DNA from: Schistocephalus solidus
Taxonomy: Eukaryota > Platyhelminthes > Cestoda > Diphyllobothriidea > Diphyllobothriidae
NCBI GenBank assembly: GCA_017591395.1
Contig: WEDG01001492.1
Coordinates: 62,001 to 126,000 of the forward strand
Length of the DNA stretch: 64,000 bases
Direction: 5' to 3'
Part shown: piece by piece, positions 48,976-62,500 of the stretch
How positions within the stretch are numbered: position 1 is the stretch's first letter
How the letters are laid out: the number at the start of each line of letters is the position of its first letter
Notes under the pieces: model-generated
What the model was told of the DNA's origin: nothing
Seen by the model: only the letters and a program-made list of their open reading frames with translations
The model's database searches: none
Made by a program: the position numbers and the translations under genes

Positions 48976-50605
48976 TCAAAAATCTGCATTAGGGTCGGTA
49001 ATTCGCCAAAATTTGAGCCTCCCTAATGTCAACTTTTTAATGCTCCACCCTGGTCTTTTGTGTTTCACTGACCTCGCAATCAGTGAGGGCTCCTGTTCTT
49101 GTTGGAGGGTATGCATTGACACGAAGTTCATAAAGGGACTTTTTAACGAAACACTTAAGGTTTTCTTATAATTTGTTTGTACCGGCATTATCAAAATCGA
49201 ATAGTTCTTGGTGTCTATCAGAGCACATTTTCTGGAGGCAACAGTTTTACTTAGGCTGCCTTGCAAAAGTGCTGAGTGTTGTTTTTTTATATAGTCTATA
49301 ATCCGTCTCTCGCGACAGGTGTTCAGCGTTCACAGGAAGTAGAAGGCTAATGGAAGTTTTGCAAGCGCGCAAGCTATTTCGACAATAAATTAAATAACGT
49401 TATTTTGATGATTTGCTCTTACAGCATAGATGAGAACACAATCATGTCGGCGTTAAAATTCCATCCCAACTTTTCAGAGTCCATTCCATTCGCTGTCAGT
49501 ATGAGATTTGGGACGCTTAAAAGGAGGGTGTACACGTTGTTCCCAATTTTCTGACTTTTTTCAAAAAAGATCCCGTTGGAAATTATGTTGATTGTCCAAC
49601 CCTGCCTCTGCAATCTCTGTTTAAGCGCCAACCCACCCTTTTTTTAGAGATATACGTAAGCGGATAAAAAAGACGATTGCAACGTTTCCGACGTAGGTAA
49701 AAAAATATCTCACGGGGATGCTAGTAGCTCAATTCTTTGTCATTTGCCTGCAGAGCTGGTTAATGGCAGTTTAATTTTTTTATACGAGTTTTACATCACT
49801 TCAGATATCTTGTGGCGATCATAAGTTGGTCATGCTTATAGGACTCCTGTATATTCAAATTTCATGAAGTGTTAAGCCACCGCCTGAAGAGTCGCCACCG
49901 AATATCCAGCGCACAACTCCCATTCTCTCCGCAATTTTATCATTCACTTTTATGTTGTTTGTGCAGTTTGCGTAAGAAATGTTAAGTTCGTTCATAATAT
50001 TTTGCAACAGATCAGTTGGTTCCGTCCGAACTGAATCGTGTCGTCGCAGCGGTGAGCACTTCTCGCAAATTTTAATTGTATCCGCTTAGTAGCCCTTCGT
50101 CAAATTTTCAATGAAACACGAACACACGCTTTGTTTTAATTTACCACCGTCTTTGCTGGAGTTTGTGTCCACATCGGTCTCGCTTTCAGTAGTACAGCCA
50201 TCACCTACATCGGATAAAAATGACTGACTCTGACAGCAGACAGTAAATATTTTCTCTATTTTCGCTTAGACGCTCATCGTTTCATTAACGTGCGCGTTCA
50301 ATCGCTCCAGAGGCAGCACCTTAAATAACGTTCAACAAATTTTTCGGTATTTTCCCAGGTAGCTGAATATTTTTTCCCAGTGAAAGTCGGCCTCGATGTT
50401 GTGCGTTGTATTCTCCCGAGTTGTTGCTCATTATTGCATGAGTAGTTCCATCGTCACGGACTAACATGCGATAGAAAACATATCTGTCTATTCTTTTTTT
50501 CCAAGCACGTTTTGCAGAGGTTGGATGTAAAGTGAAATTGGCTGCAACCACAATCTTTTCGGAGACAGGTGTTGAAGAAATAGCTCCACGTTGAGTAAAT
50601 AGCAT
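48976..50605 (-). pseudogene. Decayed coding region of unknown origin
   Basis: Protein-like minus-strand frames succeed one another over 1.6 kb. They are 50605-50321 (KKRIDRYVFYRMLVRDDGTT, open 94 codons); 50.3-49.87 kb with two stops (VNDKIAERMGVVRWIFGGDS); 49631-49419 (IGNNVYTLLLSVPNLILT); 49266-48976. No splice sites separate them, so this looks like an old intronless element or retrocopy. I recognise no catalytic motif. Confidence 0.4.
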
Positions 50606-50609
50606 CCTA

Positions 50610-53600
50610 CGTGGGAATTAGCAGCAGACGATTACTGGTGTTCAGTCTACTACTGCGTTACTACAAACATTCCCTGGTGCATTTTTACTCGTTTAGCTGA
50701 GTCTCTGCAAATAAAATTGCTTGATAGCTTGCATGAGAAACGCTTGAAAGGCACGCAAAACCACTTCTCTTTGTTGAAGCGTAAACGTTAGTAGTGGAAA
50801 CTGTCGCCCAACAGGATGGAAGACACTAAGATGAGAGGCTCAATGATCCAGTGGAAGAGGAACAGCCAAATATAAATGAGAATGCAGAATCTTGGTGTTT
50901 TTCTTGTGAAACGGTTTTTGGGAAGCATGCATCTTCCAATCCCTTTCTAGTCAGTTGTACATGTTTGAAGAATGACGTCTTACTGAGAGTAATAATATTT
51001 AATTCATATCAAGCCATTTCTCAAGCTGAACACTGTAAATCCAGCGCTGACCCGCCGGCCTAACAATCATCAAGTCTCGGGACTAAATTAGGATGTCTGA
51101 CAGTCGAACTGGTTAATTGACTGATTTACAGTGGACATCTCTATGCGTGACACACCATGACTGGATTGACTCCCCACTAATTAAAGCAGGTAAATCCGCT
51201 GCGGTTTAGGTCGCAAAATCCCACGTTAAATATTGTCAAAATATCGCGCCAACGGATGCTTGGCTTATCCCCTAACCCGGCAACAAATATTAACCCTAAC
51301 AAACAAAATGATTAGAATTAGAGTCATGGTTATGAATCATTTTTATGATGATGATTATGTTGGCGTGTAAATAGGCATGTAATACAGAATAATTAAGTAC
51401 TTAACAACCGGTTTACTTCAAGGATAATGGGGTTTTATACATTTCTTTTAATTACCAACGCATTACTGCTTTTACCGTCCGTTAAACTGCCCTTATCCTA
51501 TCGCAACTTTTCTTTTATTAACGGCGTCATTCTTCATTGTGATTTTTATGGGGAGGGTGTCGCAAAAGTATTCGTTGTCAATATCGTCGCTGGTTTTTTT
51601 TTAACATGTGGCCTTAATCTTGCGCAGCTCGAAGAAATATCTTGTAGTCCTCGCTATGTGCATTAAACGCTGTTTGTTGCCTGAAGTTATAAGCTTTAGG
51701 TCGTGTTTCTACTTGTTAAATTTTTAACACCTGCAGTATCACGTATTTCAATTTTACCTCGGTATTGATGCTGCAGAAGAAAAAGCTGCACGGTTGTAAA
51801 TACCTATTTCCTAAAGTTGCCCGTTGTTTGACCTCAACTGCACATGACCACTTCTGATAAAAATATGAATAACCTTTCGTTTCTATCTACGTATGAGCGA
51901 ACTGGGTCCGGCGAACTGTATTCGGTCGATAGAACGACGACTTTTAGGTTGCGCAGGCCAGAGAAATGGTTGATTGCTAGGGCGAATCTAATGCCAATGT
52001 TCAAGTTTTTTTAACATGGAGATGTCAAACACTCAATCTAAGCATAAATGATTTTCCAAAGTGAACGCAAACGATTTAATCGGATCTTTCTTCGAAAGCA
52101 TTCATTTATAATTTTTTTAGAGCGATCCGTTTTCTGAAGATAACAGTAAATGTACATTTAAAGCAGACAATAGGCAAAATCAAGAAAACTTTCGGATTCT
52201 GCGTGACGAAAACAGAGTGATTTCCTACTTTACATTACGTCGCCTGGTGTTGACTTTAACCGAAACTGTCAAAGCTACCACGTAAAAATACACAATAATT
52301 GCGAAACAATATCAAAATAAAACATACTTGGTGTAGGTTAGTTTGCTGAAGCAACAGCGAATTTTCTTGGATTTAATCGGATTTAGAACGTTACACAAAA
52401 ATTCAGGTCGCGCAGTTTTATTCTGGTTCTGAAAACTTAACCCCTGGAGCCGAATAAGTTATGATCAATTTGCAATCCTTAAATCAGAACACACTTTTGA
52501 AACTTCAAAGGAGTCACTTCTGATCAACTGGCAATGTCACTAGGCCGAAAGACTTGGCACAGAAACTCATAACTCTCAGTTACTCTAGAAACAGTTAAGT
52601 ATACCACTTAATTTTACTTTTTCTATTAGTATTAGGAGAACAGCGAGTAGTGTGTATTCAAACGCCTTCTGTTGTAAAACATAAGGGCACTTTTATGGAT
52701 CTCAACATATTTCTAAATGTTCTGTAGTTTATTTGGTAATTACCACATGCGGTTTTGAAATACTCTTAAATGGATATATTCTGGACAGAACACATCTGAA
52801 GTTCTGTGAAAAGCCAAATGGACATTGGCAAGATCTAATTATTGCGTGGTATTAAATGAAAGAGAGAATGCTATATATTTTTTACTATGTACATTGGACT
52901 GAAATACTTGATACAAACCGCAATTGGTTATATGCTGAACAACGTGACATTGCAAGAGAACAGGTAGATTAGATTAAAAGTGATTAGGTCAGTACTATAA
53001 TGCATAAACCTTGTGAAATGTACATTATTAAAAGTCAAATATCAGAAGCTGGATTTATTTTGGGCATTCCCGTTCAAGATAATTTTGCAGAGCTGAGAAT
53101 GGTACACCATGTCCTGATACATAAATAGCAAATTTCACTTGCTTGTAGTGCTAATGCATAACAAAATTAGGTATTCTCTTAGAGTCGTTTCATTTACTTT
53201 GCTCTTCCATGAAACTGAATTGAATAATCAAGTTATATCGCAAATGCAACTAATATGGTACAGATGACATTTGTTTCCTTAGGTTCTGCTAAAATTATAA
53301 TTTTGGACAAGCAAAATATAGGGTTTGGCACAAAAAACAAAGAAAATCAGTTATATCATGTTAAAATTCAATAATTATGCAGAGAAGTCTGTAAACATGT
53401 ACAAATAAAATAGATGAAAGAAATGTGTCTTTCTACGTGGGCTCAAAACTATGGACGTTTAATGAAGTTATGCAGTACAACTATAGCCCCATTACATACT
53501 TAAATTTAGAAAGGCACTCTGCTTTTCTGAACGAGAACCCTAGAAAAACTGGATAATTGGCAAACTCATTGTCCTGGAATATAGTATAATATAGCGAAAG

Positions 53601-54190
53601 TTCTGCGTTTATTATCAACCATCGGTCCACTAAAGTGTAATCCTCGAAGAAATTTTGCTGGTTGACTGTTTCACCTACATTCAAACAGCATGTATCAGAT
53701 ATTTTTGTGTTGTTTATAATATATAAATTTCTGACAGCTCTTTTTATTATAAAACAAAACAACAAATTGATTTTTATTAAGAAATTTAGGAGAATTGTTG
53801 TGCATTTATCCTAGGTTGTTTATGCAGAATGATTGCGGGGGCAGAAACCGGTAAGAAGATTTTGTAAATCATACAAGTGTGATTTCATACTTGGTGGATG
53901 CTATGACAGCAAATCACAGTAGCATATTATTTAAAGCAGGATTTTGCCTGAGTTTTTTAAAAATTTTACCAATTTATAGCAGCAATGGTGTGTACGCTAG
54001 CAAACTTTAAATCTTTGCCTTCTCCACTGTCAAATGTAACTGGTATGAACGCACAAACAGGCCTATTACTCTTTATTAACTCAGCGATGACACCTATGCA
54101 AGCATTAAAGTATTCCAGTTGATTGAGGGCGTTCAGGGTCAGGGGTTATAGTCTAGTCCTATAAGGGCGAGGGATGGGGAGGGGAGTGGG
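50610..54190. other. AT-rich stretch without recognised gene
   Basis: A plus-strand frame at 50.85-51.06 kb (NENAESWCFSCETVFGKHAS) has a Cys-rich look but no support. Degenerate TAACCC-type sequence occurs near 51.28 kb. Confidence 0.35.
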
Positions 54191-54199
54191 AAGGTTTAC

Positions 54200-55640
54200 G
54201 ACAAATCATCACAAAGATCCATAAATCAACTCTTCCAATCCTGCTGATAATAGACATGTGTAACTTGCCCTATCACGCAATTGTGAAGTGGCTGGCAGAA
54301 AGGTTTAAGCAGATTCGACACCAAATAGCACCACGTAGCCTACGGGACTCTTTTGATTTCATCAATTCCATATGAAGTACAAATATCAATGGGGAAACGA
54401 TGTTTTCCTTAGATTTCGCATCTTTGTTCAGTTATATTCCCATCACGGAAACCTTAGAATTCTTGGATGACGAGATTGTAATGCAGGATTTTCCGATTGG
54501 CATGCCAGTCAGAAACCTCAAGGTACTGCTCTTTCGCTGCACTGATAATGTTCAATTCAGTTTCGATGACAAATTTTACCGTCAAAACGATGGTGTAGCG
54601 ATAGGTTCACCCCTTCGACCTCTACTTGATGATGCCTTTATGGAGAAACTAGAGAGCAACCAACTCTCTCCAATTATATAGAACCTTTTTTCGGATTCTA
54701 GACATGTAGACAATATATTTTTTATAGCAAATGTACAGCTTGAGTTTGACATTCTCCTGGATAAAGCGAATCAGGCTCATCCAGCGTTAGCTTTCACTTT
54801 CGAAATAGAGAACGGATAGTGCCTCCCCTTTCTTGACGTCCAACTTAATAGAACACCTGATGGAATAATCCGTAGAAGGTATTTTGGCTGAAGACATTGG
54901 CAGGGCAATGCACAAACTTTTCAGTTTTGTCGCATTTAGCCAGAGACGAAGCGTAGTCCGTTAGCCTCACCAACTGAGCTAGAAGAATATGTACTGCAGA
55001 TACGCTGAAAAAGCTTTCACCCTGATACAAAACACACTCCGAGAAAACGGCTTTCCCGAGAATTTTATCAGTAGGTAACTGGGAGGAACGTTCCCCAAAA
55101 TCGGACGTGCCGACGGCTGAGAAGAAGGACTTATTTCTCGCATTACCTTTGTTGAGGGGATCCGGCGATCGAACGTCTACATCGTTGCTTAAATACTGCC
55201 ATCATGCGCATGTACACAGCCGCTAAGTTAAGGCAAGTTTTCTCAAGCATTCCATTTCTTCGTCTTGAAGGCAAGGCATTCCAGGCCTCTTCAATGGGCA
55301 TCTACGCCTGTACTTGCTCCTGTGGGGCAGGCTATATTGGTCGAACAACTAGGCGCTTCTCCAAGACGATGCAAGGGCACCATCCTGACTGCCTGAATCA
55401 AGGGACGGTATAGTTAATCTCGAGCGCAATTGTGGCTCATTTGCTTGACAGCGGTCACCGTGTAGACGTCAACCAAGCAGTCCGAGTAATCGTTAAAGTA
55501 CCACACTCCAAGTTCCTGCGTCAGCGAATAGTTGCGACGGCAGAGGCAGTTGCCATACAGTTGACCAACCCAACTTTGTGCTCGCAAAAAGCGTAATTTT
55601 TCGGCACCCTTTGCCGAAAACAAACTCAGCATCTGCGTTC
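54200..55640 (+). pseudogene. Penelope-like retroelement, RT plus GIY-YIG, inactivated
   Basis: Plus-strand blocks, in order: LPYHAIVKWLAERFKQIRHQ near 54.26 kb; SLDFASLFSYIPITETLEFL near 54.4 kb; FSFDDKFYRQNDGVAIGSPL near 54.56 kb; an eroded active-site box near 54.7 kb; LAFTFEIENG-stop-CLPFLDVQLNR near 54.8 kb; TLIQNTLRENGFPENFI near 55.03 kb; then the GIY-YIG part at about 55.29-55.62 kb (YACTCSCGAGYIGRTTRR, SSAIVAHLLDSGHRVD, EAVAIQLTNPTLCSQKA). Penelope-like elements pair an RT with a C-terminal GIY-YIG endonuclease, as here. At least four stops and several frame changes make it non-functional. Confidence 0.88.
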
Positions 55641-55699
55641 ACCCCCTCTTGCCAAGTCGCGTCACAGTGACAAAGCAGTAATAAAGACAATTGTCGTAC

Positions 55700-58600
55700 A
55701 TCTTCTCCTCTGACCTCTTAACGCCCTCAACCTTCTCTGCCATGCTTACTGCCTATTGATTTTTAACTTGTATTACCCCTTGATAAATTATTTTGTCTGC
55801 ATACGAAAGTTTCCTAAGAATCATGAGGAGCCCTTCGTTATAAAATGTGAACTAAACTTTATTTAATGTATGCCTTGTTTTGTCTGCCAGCTTTACCTTT
55901 CAAATATATTTGCCAATTTTCAGTCTCGCGGAATTTTCGGATAGTGGGGTTATTTTGTCTCATCGGAAATTAATTTATGCAAATTCAGGCGCAGGACTGT
56001 AGATTTGAGCTAACAAAATATGTTTAACTTTGTCTGGTAATGGTATTTAACTTCTTTCCCGACATAACTGAACTGAGAGGTAATCCCTCAGATTAAATTT
56101 AGCCCGTCCAGAAACTGCCATATTCAAACAAAATCCGTGACATTGCGTACTTGAGAAACAAGATTCATCTTTGTGACGTTTTCTGTTTTGCATTTTCGAT
56201 TTTTGTCCACCTTGCACTTTGTTTTACTTAAAACCTTCATTCTCTCGAGAACTTTCAAGATGGGAAGACAACTTAGCTACTTCTCACCAATGCTTCCTTA
56301 GACAAAAACATTTAGATCATAATGAAATGTTATCACTTCACGTGATTGAAATTTTCAGCTTTCATATTCTATTGTACCGTTACCAGTGGCCGAAAACTGA
56401 TTGTGGTGTAGCTAAAATGAATCTTTAGGCCTCCATGTTTTAAAAGTATTTCTACTGTGAAAATGGATAAAATAGAACAGTCTGGCCTAAAAGTATTTAA
56501 AAAATCATCTTATTTAGTTTTCGCAGAAACGTACCCTGGAATGTTTGATCCGGATAGACGTTTGAGAAGCTTCAAGCAAAACAGGTATCCAACCGTTATC
56601 AAGTTCCGACGTAACCAGCTTTTCAATAGCGTCGTTTAAGATATTGACACCTGAAAGGTCAGCATTTTAAGAAAATGAGACATTTCAGGAACCATTATGT
56701 GTATAATCTAATAAAGGTAATTTTCGGATAAAATATCTTTTGAAAAATTTAAATAATTTTTAAATAGGGGTGCTACCAACCGATCCGGAAGCTTTATGAA
56801 AATAATTGTCGACGCTTGTCAGTTGACCTGACTTCTGGGAGAATATTTTTATTCGCTTTAGATTTTAAGCAGAATGTTAAAAGTTATTTTGCTATTACGT
56901 TTTATGTGCTGCTTCCGAAGGTTGTTTTGGTGTTAACACATATCTTTCTTTTTCGGGTAATATACAATTATCTTAGCTTCTTTTTCTGAAAAAAATTACA
57001 AAACAGACTTTAAGAGTATGAGCAAGGCAGGGGTTAATTTGATAGTGGAATAAACCTTATCGTTAGACAGGATACTTTAACAACAGGACAGTTTAGCATA
57101 ATAGTCACATTTGAGCATTCAAGAAATCAGTATGCACTGGAAAAAGTCATTTTTTCTGCATTGTTAAAGAGATATATAGTGTAGCAAGGGAAGAAAAATC
57201 AAAGCCAAAAACCAAATTAAACATAAAGCATCTGTTTAAGATATAAGCGGCATCTGCGGCAATTTTTTAATTTAATGTGTATTTTACAACACGATTTCAC
57301 ACGTTTAATGACTTATTTCATTAAATGAAGCAGCAGAGAGTTCAGTCAATGGCAGGGCATGCAACGGGTCTGCAAATTTTGTTTACTGTTTTAACTTTAG
57401 TCATCGAAAGCTTTCTGCTGAAGAAGAAATCTTTTGATATCTATTTTATTGAAAAAAAACAAGAACAGTTATAGGCAACATCGAAATCTTCTATTCAATT
57501 AATCGTCTATGATCACGAATACCACAGACTGAATCACTTTATTTTGTGCATTAAGTGGTAACGAGATATTAATATAGAATGACATTTCACCTACGTCAGT
57601 TCTCGAATCGGTAACTCAGATTTATTATTTATGATAATCAAGGGGCTAGGTAAAAAACTTCACATTTGCTTCTTTAAAAGGGGGGTGCGGATTCCGTTTA
57701 GGAAATGTCAATATAAAAAACGAACTGCATTCTTTTCCTTAAAAACCAGGAGAAATCTTGCTCAACAGTAATTTGTTTTAAAATTTCGATAACCAAACGT
57801 CAGTGTTTACTAGACATCATATAGATTTTCACTGTCAGCCCCGAGCAAAGAATGTGGGAAAGCAGTCCCTGCTGGCTTTTTACTTTGAGTTGATACGTAA
57901 CTTAGCAGCCTATAGACTATCACTTATGTCATTTACTAGTTCTTAAACTATTGGTAAGGTTATTTTCTGGTGAATACTTAATGATAGCAATGTGCCTAAA
58001 AATAAGCTGGACTACCCAAAATGGTTTATAAATAAGCGAAATAACTACTTTGGTCCAGTTAAAGTCTAATATTCATTTAGATTATGGGTCAATATTTTCT
58101 CTACGCATAATTAGGAAACGGACGAAAAAATCGAACTTCATTAGCAAAAGGCTGTTAAAAAATATTTTTAATTAGGAAACTGATTAGGGTAGGGTTTATT
58201 TGCTCTGCAGTATTTTGATGATGGGATGGATTCTAAAAAGACTCCTTTTAATGAGAAAAGATCGGCATCTTAAAAAAGCGATCGAAGTCGGCCCAGTTTG
58301 TTATATAAGAAGAGTACTTTACACGAGGACCTTCTGGGTTGATCGTGAATTTCAAGAACTGTAAACGCCTGATGGTTTACATGCTGATTAAATTCAAAGA
58401 GAAACGTGCCTAATGGATTGTAATGGACAACATAAACAGCCAAAAATATTCTTTATTCAAACTCGTTGGGAAGCAGATTACTACATTTTCTTCAAAAGTT
58501 TATGCTTCAAGTAAGCGTAATTTTGGTTTTTAAAGGGTTAATTTTGAAAATTTTTTAAAATCATGAAGTCTCAATTTCTGACGCATAGAATGTTCTCATT

Positions 58601-59245
58601 TTTAAGGATGTTTTGTTAAAATTTGGTTGGAACACATTCACTTTAAACTTTAATTAGGCTTAGATGACATCTTAATGCGTTTTTAAATGTATTATTTTCC
58701 GTCCACTGTAAATATAGAAATTGTAGTTTGGAAAACTTAAATACAGTATTAACACGCATTTTGATTTGTCGTTTTTGCTTTGGTATTCCGAAGTGAATGT
58801 TGCTAAAACTGGTTTTCAGTGTGCCTTCTATTCTATGTATAGAAAATGTTATATGAGCATAAAATGATTTCAAAAATTCATCATTCGTGATTTAACCGTT
58901 TACTTCTATTATCCAACTTATTTAATTCCGAAGGTAACTTGATAACATGCTCCTTTTTAATTAACTTCAAAACCAATCGCTAACTTGGAATAAGTCACTT
59001 ACTTACTCGGTCTAAAGGCATAAATATAATATTCTTAGGAATATTTGAACACAATTCCAGAAGCCAGAACTGGAAAATCCAGTACTATTAAGTAAACTAC
59101 CATTAGGCAGCTAGTTGTATATACTGGGGTTACCAAATGCACCATAATGGCAGCACAGATATTAGCTACAAACCCAGACACGTGTTTCGCCTATATTACT
59201 CAGCTGAGTGACACAGTTGCAAGAGTCTCGTATCAGCAGTGAGCA
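55700..59245. other. AT-rich stretch without recognised features
   Basis: Only short unsupported open frames (for example 56457-56639, plus). No repeats shared with the rest of the window were noticed. Confidence 0.4.
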
Positions 59246-59251
59246 AGACAA

Positions 59252-59565
59252 TGAGCCCGTGGTGCAATAGATTAGAGCAATGGACTTCTACTCAGTAAGT
59301 CGCGTGTTCGAGTCTCAGAGGTTTGCCACCTGGGGTTGCGTATGACTGGTTGTTGACATCTAATGATCCAGAACTGGCCATTACATTCTCCCTTGTCTTT
59401 TTTGGTAGCGTTCATCTGCCTCCCGTGTTAGCTTCTGTGCGTCTGCTAACGGGGCTTGATATGGAGCCCACAGACAGCACGGGCCAGCTGAATCCCGTAA
59501 GCGATCGGTGAGCTTTCATCAACGAATGTCCTTCGGCATTCTCTGTGATAATCTAATTTAGATAA
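59252..59565 (+). mobile_element. tRNA-derived SINE, copy D (best head)
   Basis: Head AGCCCGTGGTGCAATAGATT/AGAGC (A box) and GTGTTCGAGTCTC (B box) lie about 40 nt apart, as in a tRNA. The body TGCGTATGACTGGTTGTTGA and the 3' part TGTGCGTCTGCTAACGG...AAGCGATCGGTGAGC match copies A-C. The head does not fold as a complete functional tRNA with paired acceptor arms, so it is called a SINE, not a tRNA gene. Confidence 0.75.
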
Positions 59566-59569
59566 TCAG

Positions 59570-62500
59570 GTGGGAATGCTATGCGACGCACCGATCAGCC
59601 AGATTCCTCATAGCTTCTTCATGCAGCGACGAAGTATCGGCACAACATGCAATTGCTATTTTAGAAAGTATGGTGTGTAATGCAAAACTATCTGTCCTCA
59701 CTACTTAGGATCCATCTGATGAGCATTAAGCTATTAGGTGCATAAGGGAGTCGCAGTAAATACCTGTTGCCGAGGGAACTTCTATGTTGCCCAGATATTT
59801 GCAAGGAATTTTTCGTACCCCTTCAGCCTTTAGGGAGGGTTTCTCTGAAATAAAAAGACAATTTTATCACTTAAAAAACAAATGTCTGGAAAACAGGACA
59901 AAATGTTCCTATCTGTTGTACCTTCAAACAAAAAATCTGCTTATTTATAACAAATTTGATGCACAGTTTTTGCGGGATTGTCATTATTTCACACGAGAAG
60001 ATGATGAACGTTGTTATCAATTAACATATGTTCCCTTAATCCAACAATCGTTAAACCTTCAATGCTCTTTATTTAATTTCTCATTTTTTGGCATTTAAAC
60101 AAAATGAACCTTTATAATAAATGCTGCATTCTTCTCTTGGAAAAAGGATTATCTTTTCAAGGTTAATACTTTCGCTGTAACGATTAAACACCTGATTTGG
60201 CTATTTGTTTTCAATTAGATAAGCATAATCATTACGTTTTACAAAATTTTCCTGAAATTAGAACCACTCTCAAGTGTGTCACGGAAGAAATATTATTTTG
60301 TTAAATGATCCAACCGCCGGATTACTTACAGTAGCTTTTAGCGAAACCAACTATCTGTTCCCCGTCTGACAAGAATTATCTCAGGTAGTCCTATTCCAAA
60401 TTATATTTAGCCAACCGTACAATCTAAATGACCCACGTATTTGGCTTCAACTTACTTAAGGCAGCCGAAACAGTTACCAGGGATATCCATCGTTATCGTG
60501 ACCGTCATTAAGTTCAGTCAGAATTCATACCAAACTGCCTGTTACCTATGCATAACTAGTACGCCCATATATAAAGGTTAATTACATCAGAAAATTATTT
60601 CTGAACCTCAATGAGTCCCATAAACCTTGTGACTCAGATAAACGGGGAGAGAGACGTTGGTCGCGAGCTACAGAGAATCCATCTACTGCATCCTCTCCTG
60701 ACTATCTCCGTCAAGTCTCTGAAAATTAATAATCAAAGTTCTTAGGCGCTAAAAGGTACTCGATGGCTGCCGGAGGACATCCCACGGTTACCACTTTGTT
60801 TTCTTAATACTAATTAATAATGATTACTGGCAAAGAAATTAACTATTAGCTTGTTTCCTTTAGAAGGATCAAGAGCAGACAAGCAAGCATGAAGAACAGC
60901 CTATCCTCGGAAAGCAAACGTTATCAGTCTTTGCACTTTATCTGACATTGTGATCGTGTAACCATATACCAAATATATCCAAAAAGGAATATTAAAATGG
61001 TAGATTGCAATTAATTAGTTTTTATATGAATGAAAAGTTAATGTGTATGTAATGCTTATGAATTATAAACGTGTACGCCACTTTTATCATTCCTGTAGAA
61101 TTTGAGCCAGAGTCTTTAAAGGTTGCATGGCTGAATTCGAAACCATTGCTACCTCATTCATTAATATGTAATTAAGGAGTTATAATTTGACGTATTTCCC
61201 AACTTTATTATTGCTTTAAACAGTTTCTGAGAGATTCGTTGGTTAGAATAACGAGTTTTTGAGAAATTGATGAGAAACCTTATTTATATTTTAAAAGCTA
61301 CAAAGTTTATAATTAATGTTCATATGAAAAATGCATGAACAGTTCCAATTTGTCTCTCAAAAGTAATCAGAGTGATAGAATAAATTTTATGTGCGACAGG
61401 TGAGACTTTTTACCGCCTAATACATCTTTTTCTGGTGAATATGTCCTCGGATAGTTATACGTTCTCCTTGAAATTAAAGTAGGAAATAATGTGGAACTGT
61501 TTCTTGCTTTTAAACCCAAACACATTCAGATTGTCACATTAATATTACGAAAATGTGACGGCGATTTCATATAGTTTCGTCGCAATCGTGCATTTATAAG
61601 AACAAGTTCAAACAAGGATTTGAAAAAATAATTAATATCCGGTTAAACCTTTTAAGACTGACTTCAGAGCAAAAATATCAAATGGTCATCATATCCTGCA
61701 TGAGACTTCTGACGTAATCTGATAAGGGTAACCCGGTGAACTTAAGGAAAACTGACTGTTTGGCAGCTGCTTTTTAACGCGAGCAAGATATCTATTCTTC
61801 ATCCATACGTGCTTCCTCACATTTTTGTTATTTTTTTCTGAGCACGTCTGAGGACAGATTTATCCCTGGAACTATTTTATATGCTGTAAGGATGTATCTG
61901 CCTATAATATCTGGAGTGGTGGCCCCTTTATAGAAGACAAAACAGAAATCATAGCTCAAAGCATCAAATATTATTTGACGAAAGTAGGGTCATGAGTGTA
62001 AATGCTAAGTCACGAATGGCCTTGCATTGCTGAGTAAAGGGATGCTGTTATGTTCAGAAATCTCTCCTTCAACCACTTTTATCAATTATTTGTATCGCTT
62101 TCGTTTTTTGGGCTTTTTTTGGCTATCGCTGGGGACATTATTAAATTTTATGAGAATTCACTTACTATTGACATTACCAAGAGGAACTTGTATTAGACGA
62201 ACAGTTTATACAGTTTTTGCTAATGGTAGTTTACGATCTAATATGTATAAAAGAAGAGGTGAACGTATTCATGATAAAGTGGTTCGTTAGCTTAATGCTT
62301 ACATAGCTCAGAACGTTTCGGTGTACACTTATTGCGACGCAGTTTCAGACTAAGAGTTTCATTAGTCCTTCGTTCATGCCACGTTTACTGGACAATATTT
62401 TGTTATTACTTAACATTTAGAAACCGTCCTCATTTTGCTTGCATTAATGAGCAGATTCGAAAACTGTGTAAGTACTAAGAGCATTCTCAAATTCAAAACG

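Noticed and set aside
54930..54985. SINE-like head (reverse complement TAGCTCAGTTGGTGAGGC)
   Set aside because: The plus strand is explained by the Penelope-like coding block (SPTELEE...), continuous with flanking element sequence.
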